Shown here one piece after another: positions 1-7,075 of a DNA stretch of 28,169 nucleotides. Under the pieces are notes generated by a model. That model was not told where the DNA came from, ran no database searches, and saw nothing but the letters and a program-made list of their open reading frames with translations. The stretch's first letter is position 1, and the number at the start of each line of letters is the position of its first letter. Origin of the DNA: PALSA-505 sp036496025 (lineage in GTDB: Bacteria; Actinomycetota; Actinomycetes; Streptosporangiales; Streptosporangiaceae); assembly GCA_036496025.1 (NCBI GenBank), contig DASXLW010000101.1, forward strand, positions 1 through 28,169. The letters are read 5' to 3'. The position numbers and the translations under genes are program-made.

Positions 1-370
1 TGGATGTGACAACGTCGGCCAGGCGGTCGCCCATCTGCCGCTCGCGGCGCTCCAGCGTCTGGCGCCCCGCGTCGCTGATCTCGATCAGCGAGCGCCGCCG
101 ATCACTCGGGTCGGTCGTCACGCGGACCAGGCCGCGGCGCCGCAACCCGGCCAGCGCCACGCTGACCGCCTGCGACGTCACGCGCTCGCCGGTGGCCAGC
201 GCACTGGCCGAGGACGGCCCGGTGCGTTCGACCCGGAGCAGTACCGCCAGCTCCAGGAAGGACGACTCACCGGGCGCCTGGCCCTGGCCGTAGATCCTGC
301 GCAGCCGGCGGGACAGTCGGCCGACGGCCACGCGGACGTCACGCGCGACGAGTACCGCATCGCCTGTCAT
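1..370 (-). CDS. MarR-family transcriptional regulator (3' end cut off by window)
   Basis: This is a winged-helix DNA-binding repressor of the MarR type. About 123 codons are present, starting at ATG 370, and the reading frame is still open at base 1, so the C-terminus is missing. The visible protein has an N-terminal dimerisation helix, a helix-turn-helix (ATGERVTSQAVSVALAGLRR, about residues 59-78) and the wing motif DPSDRRRSLIEISDAGR (about 87-103), which is the family hallmark. The ATG lies 7 bases after a TAAATT -10 box with no Shine-Dalgarno sequence, so the message is probably leaderless. A 32-bp palindrome covers this promoter, which points to autorepression. The gene is divergent from ettA. 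The ligand and any targets beyond its own promoter cannot be read from the sequence. Confidence 0.88.
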   Translation of the reverse strand, partial: MTGDAVLVARDVRVAVGRLSRRLRRIYGQGQAPGESSFLELAVLLRVERTGPSSASALATGERVTSQAVSVALAGLRRRGLVRVTTDPSDRRRSLIEISDAGRQTLERRERQMGDRLADVVTS

Positions 371-373
371 ATA

Positions 374-407
374 GCTCAATTTAGATTACGTAATCTAGAT
401 TGAGCAA
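374..407 (-). promoter_or_regulatory. MarR promoter covered by a 32-bp operator palindrome
   Basis: Bases 374-405 form an inverted repeat centred between 389 and 390, with one mismatched pair (381/398). The inner 16 bp, TAGATTACGTAATCTA, are perfect. It is AT-rich in a very GC-rich region. On the minus strand a -10 box TAAATT (378-383) lies 7 bases before the MarR ATG, and a -35-like TTGCTC (402-407) lies 18 bases further upstream. A dimer bound to the palindrome would cover both. This is inferred to be the MarR autoregulatory operator. Confidence 0.8.
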
Positions 408-498
408 ATGTTTGAGGAGAAGCTAGCTAGGAACCTTCGTATGAGGAGGCCGGGAACCTGGACCAGGCGGCACGTCCCAGCCATCGGCCGCTGGGTCC

Positions 499-504
499 TA
501 GGCT
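499..504 (+). promoter_or_regulatory. -10 box of leaderless ettA promoter
   Basis: TAGGCT ends 7 bases before the ettA ATG at 512, and no Shine-Dalgarno sequence precedes that ATG. Transcription would begin at or next to the start codon. No clear -35 box is visible. It lies about 95 bp from the MarR palindrome, so control of ettA by MarR is possible but not obvious. Confidence 0.5.
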
Positions 505-511
505 TGATGAC

Positions 512-2176
512 ATGCCGGAATACATCTACCAGATGCGCGCGGTGCGCAAGGCGCACGGCGACAAGGTGATCCTGGACGAGGTCACGCTCGCCTTCCTGCC
601 GGGCGCCAAGATCGGTGTTGTCGGACCAAACGGCACGGGCAAATCGACCCTGCTCAGGATGATGGCCGGGGTGGAGCAGCCGTCCAACGGCGATGCCAAG
701 CTGATGCCCGGCTACACCGTCGGGCTGCTCGCGCAGGAGCCGGTGCTCGACGAGAACAAGACGGTCCTCGGCAACGTCGAGGATGGCGTGGCGGAAACCA
801 AGCGGCTGCTGGAGGCCTACAACGAGGTCGCCGAGAAGATGGCGACCGACTATTCCGACGAGTTGCTGGCCGAGATGGGCAGGCTGCAGGAGGAGCTGGA
901 CCGCCGGGACGCCTGGGACATCGATAGCCAGCTCGACCAGGCCATGGACGCGCTGCGCTGTCCGCCGCCCGACGCCGACGTCCGGGTGCTGTCCGGCGGT
1001 GAGCGCCGCCGGGTCGCACTGTGCCGGCTGCTGCTCTCGCAGCCTGATCTGCTGTTGCTCGACGAGCCGACCAACCATCTGGACGCGGAGAGCGTGCAGT
1101 GGCTGGAGCAGCACCTGGAGAAGTACCCGGGCACGGTGGTCGCGGTGACGCACGACAGGTACTTCCTGGACAACGTGGCCCAGTGGATCCTCGAGCTCGA
1201 CCGCGGTCACGCCTATCCCTACGAGGGCAACTACTCCACCTACCTGGAGACCAAGGCCGCCCGGATCAAGGTCGAGGGGGCCAAGGACGTCAAGCGGCGC
1301 AAGCGTCTGGAGGACGAGCTCGAATGGGTCCGGTCGAGCCCGCGCGCCCGCCAGGCGAAGAGCCGCGCCCGGCTGCAGCGGTACGAGGAGATGGCCCAGG
1401 AGGCCGAGAAGAACCGCAAGCTGGACTTCGAGGAGATCCAGATCCCGCCGGGCCCGCGGCTCGGCAGCACGGTGGTCGAGGCAGAGCACCTGTCGAAGGG
1501 CTTCGGCGACCGCGAGCTGTTCGAGGACGTGAGCTTCTCGCTGCCGCGCAACGGCATCGTGGGCGTGCTGGGCCCGAACGGCGTCGGCAAGACCACCCTG
1601 TTCAAGATGATCGCAGGGCAGGACACTCCCGACTCGGGCAAGATCCGGGTCGGCGACACCGTCCGGATGTCCTACGTCGACCAGCTCCGGTCCGGCATCG
1701 ACCCGGACAAGACGGTCTGGGAGGTCATCTCGGACGGCGAGGCGACCATCAAGGTGGGCAGCTTCGAGATTCCCAGCCGGGCTTACGTGGCCGCGTTCGG
1801 CTTCAAGGGCTCCGATCAGCAGAAGCCCGCCGGGCTGAATTCCGGCGGCGAGCGCGGCCGGGTCAACCTGGCCCTCACCCTCAAGCAAGGCGGTAACCTG
1901 CTGCTGCTGGACGAGCCGGCCAACGACCTGGACGTGGAGACGCTGTCCTCGCTGGAGAACGCGCTGGCGGAGTTCCCCGGCTGCGCGATGATCACCAGCC
2001 ACGACCGCTGGTTCCTGGACCGGGTCGCCACCCACATCCTGGCCTGGGAGGGCGAGGCGAACTGGTTCTGGTTCGAGGGGAACTTCGAGGCCTACGAGAA
2101 GAACAAGATCGAACGTCTCGGGGCGGAGGCGGCGCGGCCGCACCGGGTCACATACCGCAGGCTCACCCGCGGCTGA
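512..2176 (+). CDS. ettA: Energy-dependent translational throttle protein EttA (ABC-F ATPase)
   Basis: Cytosolic ABC-F protein with two ATPase domains and no membrane segments. Family members bind the ribosomal E site and gate entry into elongation according to ATP/ADP level. The 554-residue length matches E. coli EttA (555). Domain 1 has Walker A GPNGTGKST (38-46), signature LSGGE (160-164) and LLLDEPTNHLD (about 181-191). An Arg/Lys-rich linker follows (about 250-300). Domain 2 has Walker A GPNGVGKTT (354-362), signature NSGGE (443-447) and LLLDEPANDLD (464-474). The second domain departs from consensus at the first signature residue (N for L) and in the post-Walker B motif (A for T), but keeps the catalytic Glu. 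The C-terminal stretch ending RVTYRRLTRG is typical of actinobacterial EttA. The start is ATG 512, leaderless. Confidence 0.95.
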   Translation: MPEYIYQMRAVRKAHGDKVILDEVTLAFLPGAKIGVVGPNGTGKSTLLRMMAGVEQPSNGDAKLMPGYTVGLLAQEPVLDENKTVLGNVEDGVAETKRLLEAYNEVAEKMATDYSDELLAEMGRLQEELDRRDAWDIDSQLDQAMDALRCPPPDADVRVLSGGERRRVALCRLLLSQPDLLLLDEPTNHLDAESVQWLEQHLEKYPGTVVAVTHDRYFLDNVAQWILELDRGHAYPYEGNYSTYLETKAARIKVEGAKDVKRRKRLEDELEWVRSSPRARQAKSRARLQRYEEMAQEAEKNRKLDFEEIQIPPGPRLGSTVVEAEHLSKGFGDRELFEDVSFSLPRNGIVGVLGPNGVGKTTLFKMIAGQDTPDSGKIRVGDTVRMSYVDQLRSGIDPDKTVWEVISDGEATIKVGSFEIPSRAYVAAFGFKGSDQQKPAGLNSGGERGRVNLALTLKQGGNLLLLDEPANDLDVETLSSLENALAEFPGCAMITSHDRWFLDRVATHILAWEGEANWFWFEGNFEAYEKNKIERLGAEAARPHRVTYRRLTRG

Positions 2177-2196
2177 CGGCCTGGCTCACCCCGACG

Positions 2197-2246
2197 GGTC
2201 GCTCGCGGTCCTCAGGCCGGCGGTCGCTCGCGGGCCTCAGGCCGGC
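2197..2246. repeat. 25-bp tandem duplication between ettA and the globin gene
   Basis: Two adjacent 25-bp copies, 2197-2221 and 2222-2246, differ at one base (GGTCGCTCGCGG then T or G, then CCTCAGGCCGGC). The second copy contains the globin stop codon (TCA, 2237-2239). A recent local duplication in the convergent spacer is the simplest explanation. Confidence 0.85.
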
Positions 2247-2255
2247 GTGAGGCCC
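2232..2255. terminator. Hairpin between convergent ettA and globin genes
   Basis: GGGCCTCA (2232-2239) pairs with TGAGGCCC (2248-2255) across an 8-base loop, giving a perfect 8-bp stem that includes the globin stop codon. There is no T tract on either side, so it is not a classic intrinsic terminator. It may still serve as a bidirectional stop or 3'-end stabiliser. Confidence 0.45.
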
Positions 2256-2662
2256 AGGTCTCCGTGCCGGCCGGTCGGCTGCTGGTTGACCAGGCTGTGC
2301 GCGGCCACGACCAGGTAGTCCCAGAGCCGGGCGTCGAGGGTCTCGTCCAGGCCGAGGTCGTCAAGCGCGGCGCGCATGCGGCGGAGCCAGGCATCCCGCT
2401 CCGCTTCCCCGATCGCGAACCTCGCGTGCCTCATCCGCAGCCGGGGGTGCCCCCGCTGCTCGCTGTAGGTGCCCGGGCCGCCCCAGTACTGCATGAGGAA
2501 GAGCCGCAGATGCTCCTCGGCGGGCCCGAGGTCCTTGCTCGGGTAGACCGGCCGGAGCACCGGGTCATCCGCTACCCCCTGGTAGAAGGCGTGCACCAGG
2601 CGCCGGAACGTCTCCTCGCCGCCCACTGCCTCGTAGAAGCTCATCTCACCGGAGTCGCTCAT
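2237..2662 (-). CDS. glbO: Group II truncated haemoglobin (trHbO type)
   Basis: Small haem protein, 141 residues, closely matching mycobacterial GlbO as I recall that sequence. Members bind oxygen tightly and are linked to redox or NO/peroxide chemistry. Expected positions are present: Tyr27 (B10), Tyr40 (CD1), proximal His79 (F8, in MRHARF) and Trp92 (G8, in RDAWL). The conserved stretch FLMQYWGGPGTYSEQRGHP (55-73) is also there. The chosen start is ATG 2662. An internal ATG at residue 7 (MSFYEAVGG) is a credible alternative, closer to the mycobacterial N-terminus. A TACCCT box 9 bases before 2662 could be its -10. The gene is convergent with ettA and about 33 bp downstream of the MscS-like gene's end on the opposite reading side, i.e. 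it is transcribed towards ettA. Confidence 0.93.
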   Translation of the reverse strand: MSDSGEMSFYEAVGGEETFRRLVHAFYQGVADDPVLRPVYPSKDLGPAEEHLRLFLMQYWGGPGTYSEQRGHPRLRMRHARFAIGEAERDAWLRRMRAALDDLGLDETLDARLWDYLVVAAHSLVNQQPTGRHGDLGLTPA

Positions 2663-2695
2663 AGCGATACCAGGGTACGGGCGGCTGGCCGGTCG

Positions 2696-3532
2696 TCAGG
2701 ACGCCTTCGCGGCCCCCGCTGTCACCGGGGCCGACGTGTCACCCCCGGCCAGGGCCACGATCGTCGGAACGGTGGTGATGCCCCGGGCGTCCAGCGCTGC
2801 CTTGATTTCTTCCCGCAGCGCCCGTTCCACCTCGTACTGCCTCGGCGGCGTGGTCATGGCGACGAGACGCCAGGTGGCCTCGCTGCTGGACAGCGACTGG
2901 ACGCCCCAGACCTTGGGCTCCTCGAGGATGATGCCCTGCCACTCCGGCCGCGTCCACATGTCCGTCACCACCTGCGTCATGACCTCGCGCACCTCGGCCA
3001 TGTTCTGGTTGTTGGGGACCGGGATGTCGATCACCGCCCGGGCCCAGCCCTGGGACTGGTTGCCGACTTGCTGCAGTGATCCGTTCCTGATGTGCCACAC
3101 GACCCCGTTCACGTCGCGCATCCTGGTGACCCGCAGGCCGACCGCTTCCACCGTTCCCGACGTGGTACCCGCAGTGATGACGTCACCCACCCCGTACTGA
3201 TCCTCGAGCAGGATGGACACGCCGGCCAGGAAATCGCCGACCAGGCTCTGCGCCCCGAAGCCGAGCGCAACGCCGAGCACGCCCGCGCTGGCCAGCACGG
3301 GAGCCAGGTTGATGCCCAGGTCACCGAGGATGGTGATCCCCGCGATGCCGAAGATCAGGATCGTGGTGGCGTTGCGCAGTATCGACCCGAGCGCGTGCGA
3401 GCGCTGGTGCCTGCGCTCGCCGTTCCGCTCGGGCAGCGGACCCCGGCCGGAACCGACTTCGGTGGCCGGATGGCGTTGCGCCGCCCGGCCCGTGAGCCGG
3501 TTGATGGCCCGGTGCGTTATGGCCCGACGCAA
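2696..3532 (-). CDS. MscS-family mechanosensitive channel, short N-terminus (TM1 not seen)
   Basis: Membrane channel of the MscS superfamily, which opens under membrane tension on osmotic downshock. The frame holds a TM2-like helix (about residues 51-72), the pore helix TM3 (LASAGVLGVALGFGAQSLVG, about 80-99), then LLEDQYGVGDVI and the soluble beta and alpha/beta domains. Length is 278 residues. The first 50 or so residues are basic and not hydrophobic, so TM1 is absent. The frame is closed by a TGA at 3557-3559. The only available starts are weak; TTG 3532 is used here and has no Shine-Dalgarno sequence. By contrast GGAAAGGG (3568-3575) followed after 7 bases by ATGATG (3555-3560) leads into a different frame. 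A frameshift or 5' decay is therefore possible, and the start is uncertain. Confidence 0.8.
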   Translation of the reverse strand: MRRAITHRAINRLTGRAAQRHPATEVGSGRGPLPERNGERRHQRSHALGSILRNATTILIFGIAGITILGDLGINLAPVLASAGVLGVALGFGAQSLVGDFLAGVSILLEDQYGVGDVITAGTTSGTVEAVGLRVTRMRDVNGVVWHIRNGSLQQVGNQSQGWARAVIDIPVPNNQNMAEVREVMTQVVTDMWTRPEWQGIILEEPKVWGVQSLSSSEATWRLVAMTTPPRQYEVERALREEIKAALDARGITTVPTIVALAGGDTSAPVTAGAAKAS

Positions 3533-3738
3533 GTTCGGTGGCGAGCGCGTGGGCCATCATGGGGAGACCCTTTCCGAGTCGCGGTACCGGACCGGGCGAC
3601 AGGGCTTGGATCAGCGCCGCACGATGGCCGCCCGCACCGAAACTAGGGCATCTGCGGTGCGCCGGGCGGCCCACTTGCCGTTTTGCCAGCGCTCCGTACC
3701 CAGCCTTTGCCGCGGACCGCCCCGGCCGGGCCGCGCAC
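3533..3738. other. Spacer between MscS-like gene and prolyl oligopeptidase
   Basis: About 200 bases with no convincing gene. On the minus strand it holds a Shine-Dalgarno-like GGAAAGGG (3568-3575) and ATGATG (3555-3560), out of frame with the channel. No frame here encodes a hydrophobic helix that could restore the missing TM1. Confidence 0.6.
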
Positions 3739-6147
3739 TCAGCGCCCCAAGCCGGGGTGGCCGGTGTGATAGGCCGCGAACGCGAGGGTGTCGGCGGCCA
3801 GCGATACCGAACGGCTGACGGCCCGGGCCCCGTGCCCGGCCGATACCTCGCGCCGCAGCAGGACCGGCCGGGCTGGCCGGCCTTCCCGCGCCGTGTCCGG
3901 CGAACCAGGCGCGGCGGCCGCATGCGGCGGCCCGGCGGCGGCTGCGCGCGGCGGACCGGCGGCGGCTGCGCGCGGCGGACTGGCGGCGGTGGATGCGCGC
4001 GGCGGACCGGGCGTGGCGGCGGTCGCGTGCTGCAAGGCCGCGCACATCTTGCGGGCGTGCATCGGATCCACCCGCGTGTCGCTGTCGAAGACGGTGAACA
4101 ACACGGCGGGGTAGCGGGTTCCGTCCCTGACGTGGTGATAAGGCGAGTAGCTGAGGAGCCAGCCCAACTGCTCGGGATCGGACGCCGTGCCGTACTCGTC
4201 GTTCCACGTCTCGCCCAGGCCGAACCGCTCGTAGCGGACCATGTCGAGCAGCGGGGCGGAGCAGATCGCGGCCGCGTAGAGCTCGGGGCGCTGGGTGATG
4301 GCGGCGCCGACGAGCAGCCCTCCGTTCGATCCGCCGGAGATGGCCAGCTGGCGCGGCGTGGTCCAGCCGCCGCTGATCAGCCGCTCGGCCGCCGCGTAAA
4401 AGTCGTCGAAGACGTGCTGCTTGCTCTCGCGCATGCCGGCCCGGTGCCAGGCCTCGCCCTCTTCGCCGCCGCCGCGCAGCGAGGCGATCGCGTACACCCC
4501 GCCCGCCTCCACCCAGGCGAGGATGGACGCGGTATAGGCGGGCGTCAGGCTCACCCCGAACCCGCCGTACCCGTACAGGATGGCCGGCCGGGCCGTCCGG
4601 GCCGCGCCCGTCCCGCCCCCGTTCGTGCCCGTCCCGCCCCCGTTCGTGCCCGCCGTAACTCCAGCCGTGCCCCCCGTAGCGCCCGCCGTGCCCGCCGTAG
4701 CGCCCGCCATGGCGCCCGCCGTGCCCGCCTGGTCCGGCTCGCCGCCCGAGATGACCAGCATCCGCACCGCGGTGCCGTCCTTGGACTCGTAGGTCACCTG
4801 CTCCGCGCGCACCGGGGGCACATCGACGCTGCCCGGAGCGCGAGCCCACTCCCGCACCTGGCCACTGCGCCCGTCATAGTGCTCGATGATCACGGGCGTG
4901 GTGTTATCCGTGTAGCTGAACCAGGCCTCATGACCGCCCTCGGGCCGCTCGCTGATCCCACCGATGCTGCCCAGGCCGGGCAGCGGCACCGTTCCCGTCT
5001 GCTCGCCGGTGGCCAGGTCGTGCACGGTGATCTCGCTGATCGCGTGGCGCGTCCACCCGGCCAGCAGGAGGGGCCTGCGCAGTTCGGCTCCGTCCAGGAT
5101 CGCGTAGCCGCCCAGCACGGCATCAGCGCGCTCGCCGATGAGATCCCGCCAGCCCGCCGGACCCGGGTAGGCCGGATCGGCGATCGCCAGCCTGCCGCGC
5201 GGCGCGTCCAGATCGGTGTGCACGTACAGCCGCCCGTCCCGGCCGGCCCGCAGGCCGGTCCTGGCGTCGACGCCCTCCTGCACCACCTGCAACTCGGGCG
5301 CGGCCTCGTCGGATGCGGTCAGGTCGGCCAGCCACAGGTCGTTGCGCGGCGCGGTGCCGACCGAGGCCGAGACGATGAGCCAGCGCCCGTCCCGGCTCAC
5401 CTGCACGCCGTAGTAGCTGGTCTTCTCCCGGCCCGCACCGAAGATCACCACGTCCTCGGAGGCCGGGATGCCGACCCGGTGCAGGTAGACGCGACGGTGG
5501 TACTGCTCCTCGCCCTCGGGCACCGCCTCGGGGGGCAGCCGTCGCACGTAGTAGAACGCCTTGCCGACCGGTCCCCGGCTGCTGCTCGTGCTGGGCAGCC
5601 AGGCCACCCCGGAGTAACGGCAGCGATCGATCGGCCCATCCACGTCCAGCCCGGTGGCCACGTCCATGACCCGCAGCACGGACTCCTCGTCGCCGCCCTC
5701 GGAGAGCTGGTAGGCCAGCAGTTCGCCTTCCTTGTCCGGCTGCCACGCGTCCAGCGTGGTGATCCCCGACGGGTCGATGCCCATCGGGTCGATGAGCACG
5801 CGCTCCGCCGGGGCCGCGGCGTCCTCGGGGGAGCCGGGCCCGGCCGTCAGCAGCACGGCGTGATCCTGATCGGGCGTGCGGCGCATGAAGAACTGCCGGT
5901 TGCCGCGCCAGGCTGGCGGGCTGACCGCACCCGCCCGCACGAGCTCGGCGATCCGCGCCGCCATGACGTCGCGGCCCGGGAGCGACGCGGCGTACTCGGC
6001 GAACAGCGCATCCTGCGCCGCCTGCCAGGCGCGCGTTTCGGCCAGGTCGGCATCTTCGAGCCAGCGGTACGGATCCAGCACCACATGGCCGAAGATCTGG
6101 TCGGCGACTTCGAGCCTGGGGGCGTAGGGGTAGCGCAATTCGGCCAT
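3739..6147 (-). CDS. Prolyl oligopeptidase (peptidase family S9A) with two repeat insertions
   Basis: Serine peptidase that cleaves short peptides after proline; no signal peptide, so probably cytosolic. The 802-residue protein has an N-terminal S9 beta-propeller domain (about 8-460) beginning YPYAPRLEVADQIFGHVVLDPYRWLED, quoted here only as YPYAPRLEV plus DPYRWLED. The C-terminal alpha/beta-hydrolase domain holds the triad Ser607 (GGSNGG), Asp690 (DSDTRVDP) and His772 (AGHGAR). Two low-complexity inserts stand out: Gly/Thr/Ala-rich residues about 471-517, and Pro/Arg/Ala-rich residues about 710-750. The second makes the Asp-His distance 82, against 39 in porcine prolyl oligopeptidase. Start ATG 6147 is chosen over an upstream TTG because the protein motif begins just after it and TAGGGT (6155-6160) lies 7 bases upstream, suggesting a leaderless message. 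Confidence 0.93.
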   Translation of the reverse strand: MAELRYPYAPRLEVADQIFGHVVLDPYRWLEDADLAETRAWQAAQDALFAEYAASLPGRDVMAARIAELVRAGAVSPPAWRGNRQFFMRRTPDQDHAVLLTAGPGSPEDAAAPAERVLIDPMGIDPSGITTLDAWQPDKEGELLAYQLSEGGDEESVLRVMDVATGLDVDGPIDRCRYSGVAWLPSTSSSRGPVGKAFYYVRRLPPEAVPEGEEQYHRRVYLHRVGIPASEDVVIFGAGREKTSYYGVQVSRDGRWLIVSASVGTAPRNDLWLADLTASDEAAPELQVVQEGVDARTGLRAGRDGRLYVHTDLDAPRGRLAIADPAYPGPAGWRDLIGERADAVLGGYAILDGAELRRPLLLAGWTRHAISEITVHDLATGEQTGTVPLPGLGSIGGISERPEGGHEAWFSYTDNTTPVIIEHYDGRSGQVREWARAPGSVDVPPVRAEQVTYESKDGTAVRMLVISGGEPDQAGTAGAMAGATAGTAGATGGTAGVTAGTNGGGTGTNGGGTGAARTARPAILYGYGGFGVSLTPAYTASILAWVEAGGVYAIASLRGGGEEGEAWHRAGMRESKQHVFDDFYAAAERLISGGWTTPRQLAISGGSNGGLLVGAAITQRPELYAAAICSAPLLDMVRYERFGLGETWNDEYGTASDPEQLGWLLSYSPYHHVRDGTRYPAVLFTVFDSDTRVDPMHARKMCAALQHATAATPGPPRASTAASPPRAAAAGPPRAAAAGPPHAAAAPGSPDTAREGRPARPVLLRREVSAGHGARAVSRSVSLAADTLAFAAYHTGHPGLGR
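3932..3979. repeat. 24-bp coding tandem repeat (prolyl oligopeptidase insert 2)
   Basis: Two identical 24-bp units lie at 3932-3955 and 3956-3979. Degenerate copies flank them from about 3911 to 4020. Each unit encodes eight residues of the type PPRAAAAG, and the array stays in frame between the catalytic Asp and His codons. Confidence 0.85.
4606..4647. repeat. 21-bp coding tandem repeat (prolyl oligopeptidase insert 1)
   Basis: Two identical 21-bp units (4606-4626 and 4627-4647) encode TNGGGTG twice. They sit inside a longer run of degenerate GCC/GTA-rich copies (about 4595-4737) encoding Gly-Thr-Ala repeats at the junction of propeller and hydrolase domains. Confidence 0.85.
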
Positions 6148-6154
6148 GGCAGGC

Positions 6155-6160
6155 ACCCTA
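6155..6160 (-). promoter_or_regulatory. -10 box of leaderless prolyl oligopeptidase promoter
   Basis: TAGGGT on the minus strand ends 7 bases before ATG 6147, the same spacing seen at ettA, dapA and ftsK. No Shine-Dalgarno sequence is needed or convincing here. Confidence 0.5.
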
Positions 6161-6402
6161 GCGGCGGCTCGTTCAGGCGGTCGATGGCCTATGACCGACA
6201 ACGCACAGGGCCGTTACGTGCATCGCCATCCCGCGCATCCCCGCGTGTCACCCGGGTATTCCTGCCTGTCGCCCGGGCATCCCCGGCTGGCATTCCGGCG
6301 GCTCCGCCCGGCGCCCGGACTGCTTCGCGCCACGCGGGCGCCCGCAACGCGGACTTTATGGTGGCGGATCGCCGTCCCAGCCGACACACTAGGTGCAGGG
6401 CG

Positions 6403-6408
6403 TACCCT
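6403..6408 (+). promoter_or_regulatory. Probable -10 box for the HNH gene
   Basis: TACCCT lies about 45 bases before the chosen GTG 6452. Transcription from about 6415 would give a short leader containing GGGAGG (6434-6439), a good ribosome binding site for GTG 6452. An ATG at 6417 would be near-leaderless, but it opens another frame. Confidence 0.4.
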
Positions 6409-6451
6409 GATCAGGCATGCCTGCGACGATAGCGGGAGGTGTAAGACGGCG

Positions 6452-6964
6452 GTGCGGCGCGTACTGCTCCTCAACGTCACCTATGAGCCGCTTACTACGG
6501 TGGGCCTTCGCCGCGCCGTGTGCCTGGTGCTGCGCGAGAAGGCCGACATCGTGCACGACGACCTGGACGGCAAGATGCTCTGCTCGGCTTCGATCAGCCT
6601 GGCCACTCCCTCGGTGATCCGGCTCCGCCGTTACGTCCGGGTGCCGTACCGCAACCGCGTTCCGCTGACCCGGGCCGCACTGATGCGCCGGGACAACTAC
6701 CTGTGCGCCTATTGCGGCCGCCGCGCCGAAACCGTCGACCATGTCGTGCCGCGCAGCAAAGGCGGCGGGCACACCTGGGAGAACTGCGTCGCCTCCTGCC
6801 GGACGTGCAATCACCGCAAGGCCGACCGGCTGATCGAGGAGCTGGGCTGGACGCTTCGGTGCGTGCCCGCGGTGCCCCGCGGCGTGCACTGGCGGCTGAT
6901 CGGCGCGAGCCATGACGGCGACCCGCAGTGGGACGCCTACCTGGCCGAGCCCAGCGCGGCCTGA
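6452..6964 (+). CDS. HNH endonuclease family protein
   Basis: A 170-residue protein of the single-HNH type common in actinobacteria; the biological role of this group is not established. The N-terminal part (LLLNVTYEPLTTVGLRRAV, 5-23) is the usual lead-in. The HNH/zinc module spans about 85-123: CAYC (85-88), DHVVPRSKGG (96-105), Asn111, then CRTC-NHRK (116-123). The two CxxC pairs probably hold a structural zinc, while His97 and His121 with Asn111 form the metal-dependent nuclease site. The start is GTG 6452, supported by GGGAGG 12 bases upstream and by the conserved N-terminus. It stands alone between divergent and downstream promoters. It could act in DNA repair or cleavage, but nothing nearby points to restriction or phage defence. 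Confidence 0.88.
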   Translation: MRRVLLLNVTYEPLTTVGLRRAVCLVLREKADIVHDDLDGKMLCSASISLATPSVIRLRRYVRVPYRNRVPLTRAALMRRDNYLCAYCGRRAETVDHVVPRSKGGGHTWENCVASCRTCNHRKADRLIEELGWTLRCVPAVPRGVHWRLIGASHDGDPQWDAYLAEPSAA

Positions 6965-6974
6965 CCGTCAGGCC
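6958..6974. terminator. Hairpin over the HNH stop codon
   Basis: GGCCTGAC (6958-6965) is followed after one base by its complement GTCAGGCC (6967-6974), so a 6-bp stem with a 5-base loop can form. It contains the TGA stop. No T tract follows; a weak terminator or 3' protective hairpin is inferred. Confidence 0.35.
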
Positions 6975-6990
6975 CCGCACCGCAGCCCGG

Positions 6991-7020
6991 TCGACCGGCG
7001 TCGGCCTCTGGTGCTACCGT
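6991..7020 (+). promoter_or_regulatory. Candidate promoter of the acyl-CoA dehydrogenase gene
   Basis: TCGACC (6991-6996) and TACCGT (7015-7020) are separated by 18 bases. They would give a leader of about 50 bases ending in GGAGG (7065-7069), 6 bases before GTG 7076. Confidence 0.4.
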
Positions 7021-7075
7021 CGCCGACATCCGGGGGTACCTTCGCCTCGCATCCCGCCGTCGACGGAGGTTCGCA

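Larger units (their letters stand above)
6148..6451. other. Divergent promoter region between prolyl oligopeptidase and HNH gene
   Basis: About 300 bases without a gene. It holds the minus-strand -10 TAGGGT (6155-6160) and the plus-strand -10 TACCCT (6403-6408). A GC-rich stretch at about 6225-6310 has loose repeats of CACCCGGG/CGCCCGGG. I see no other structure. Confidence 0.6.

Noticed and set aside
408..569. Short plus-strand frame starting ATG just after the MarR palindrome (MFEEKLARN...)
   Set aside because: Runs out of frame into ettA and ends soon after; Arg-rich with no ribosome site. A leader peptide cannot be excluded but is not supported.
395..2143. Long minus-strand frame across ettA
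   Set aside because: Leu/Val/Gln-rich shadow of ettA, with no domain and no start signals.
3538..6432. Very long open frame on the plus strand, antisense to the prolyl oligopeptidase gene
   Set aside because: Its predicted protein is Arg/Pro/Gly/His-rich with no motif, while the opposite strand has a complete catalytic triad. Long shadow frames are expected at this GC.
6452..6964. HNH protein as part of a defence or restriction system
   Set aside because: No methylase, helicase or other defence partner nearby; this small HNH type is widespread in actinobacterial housekeeping regions.
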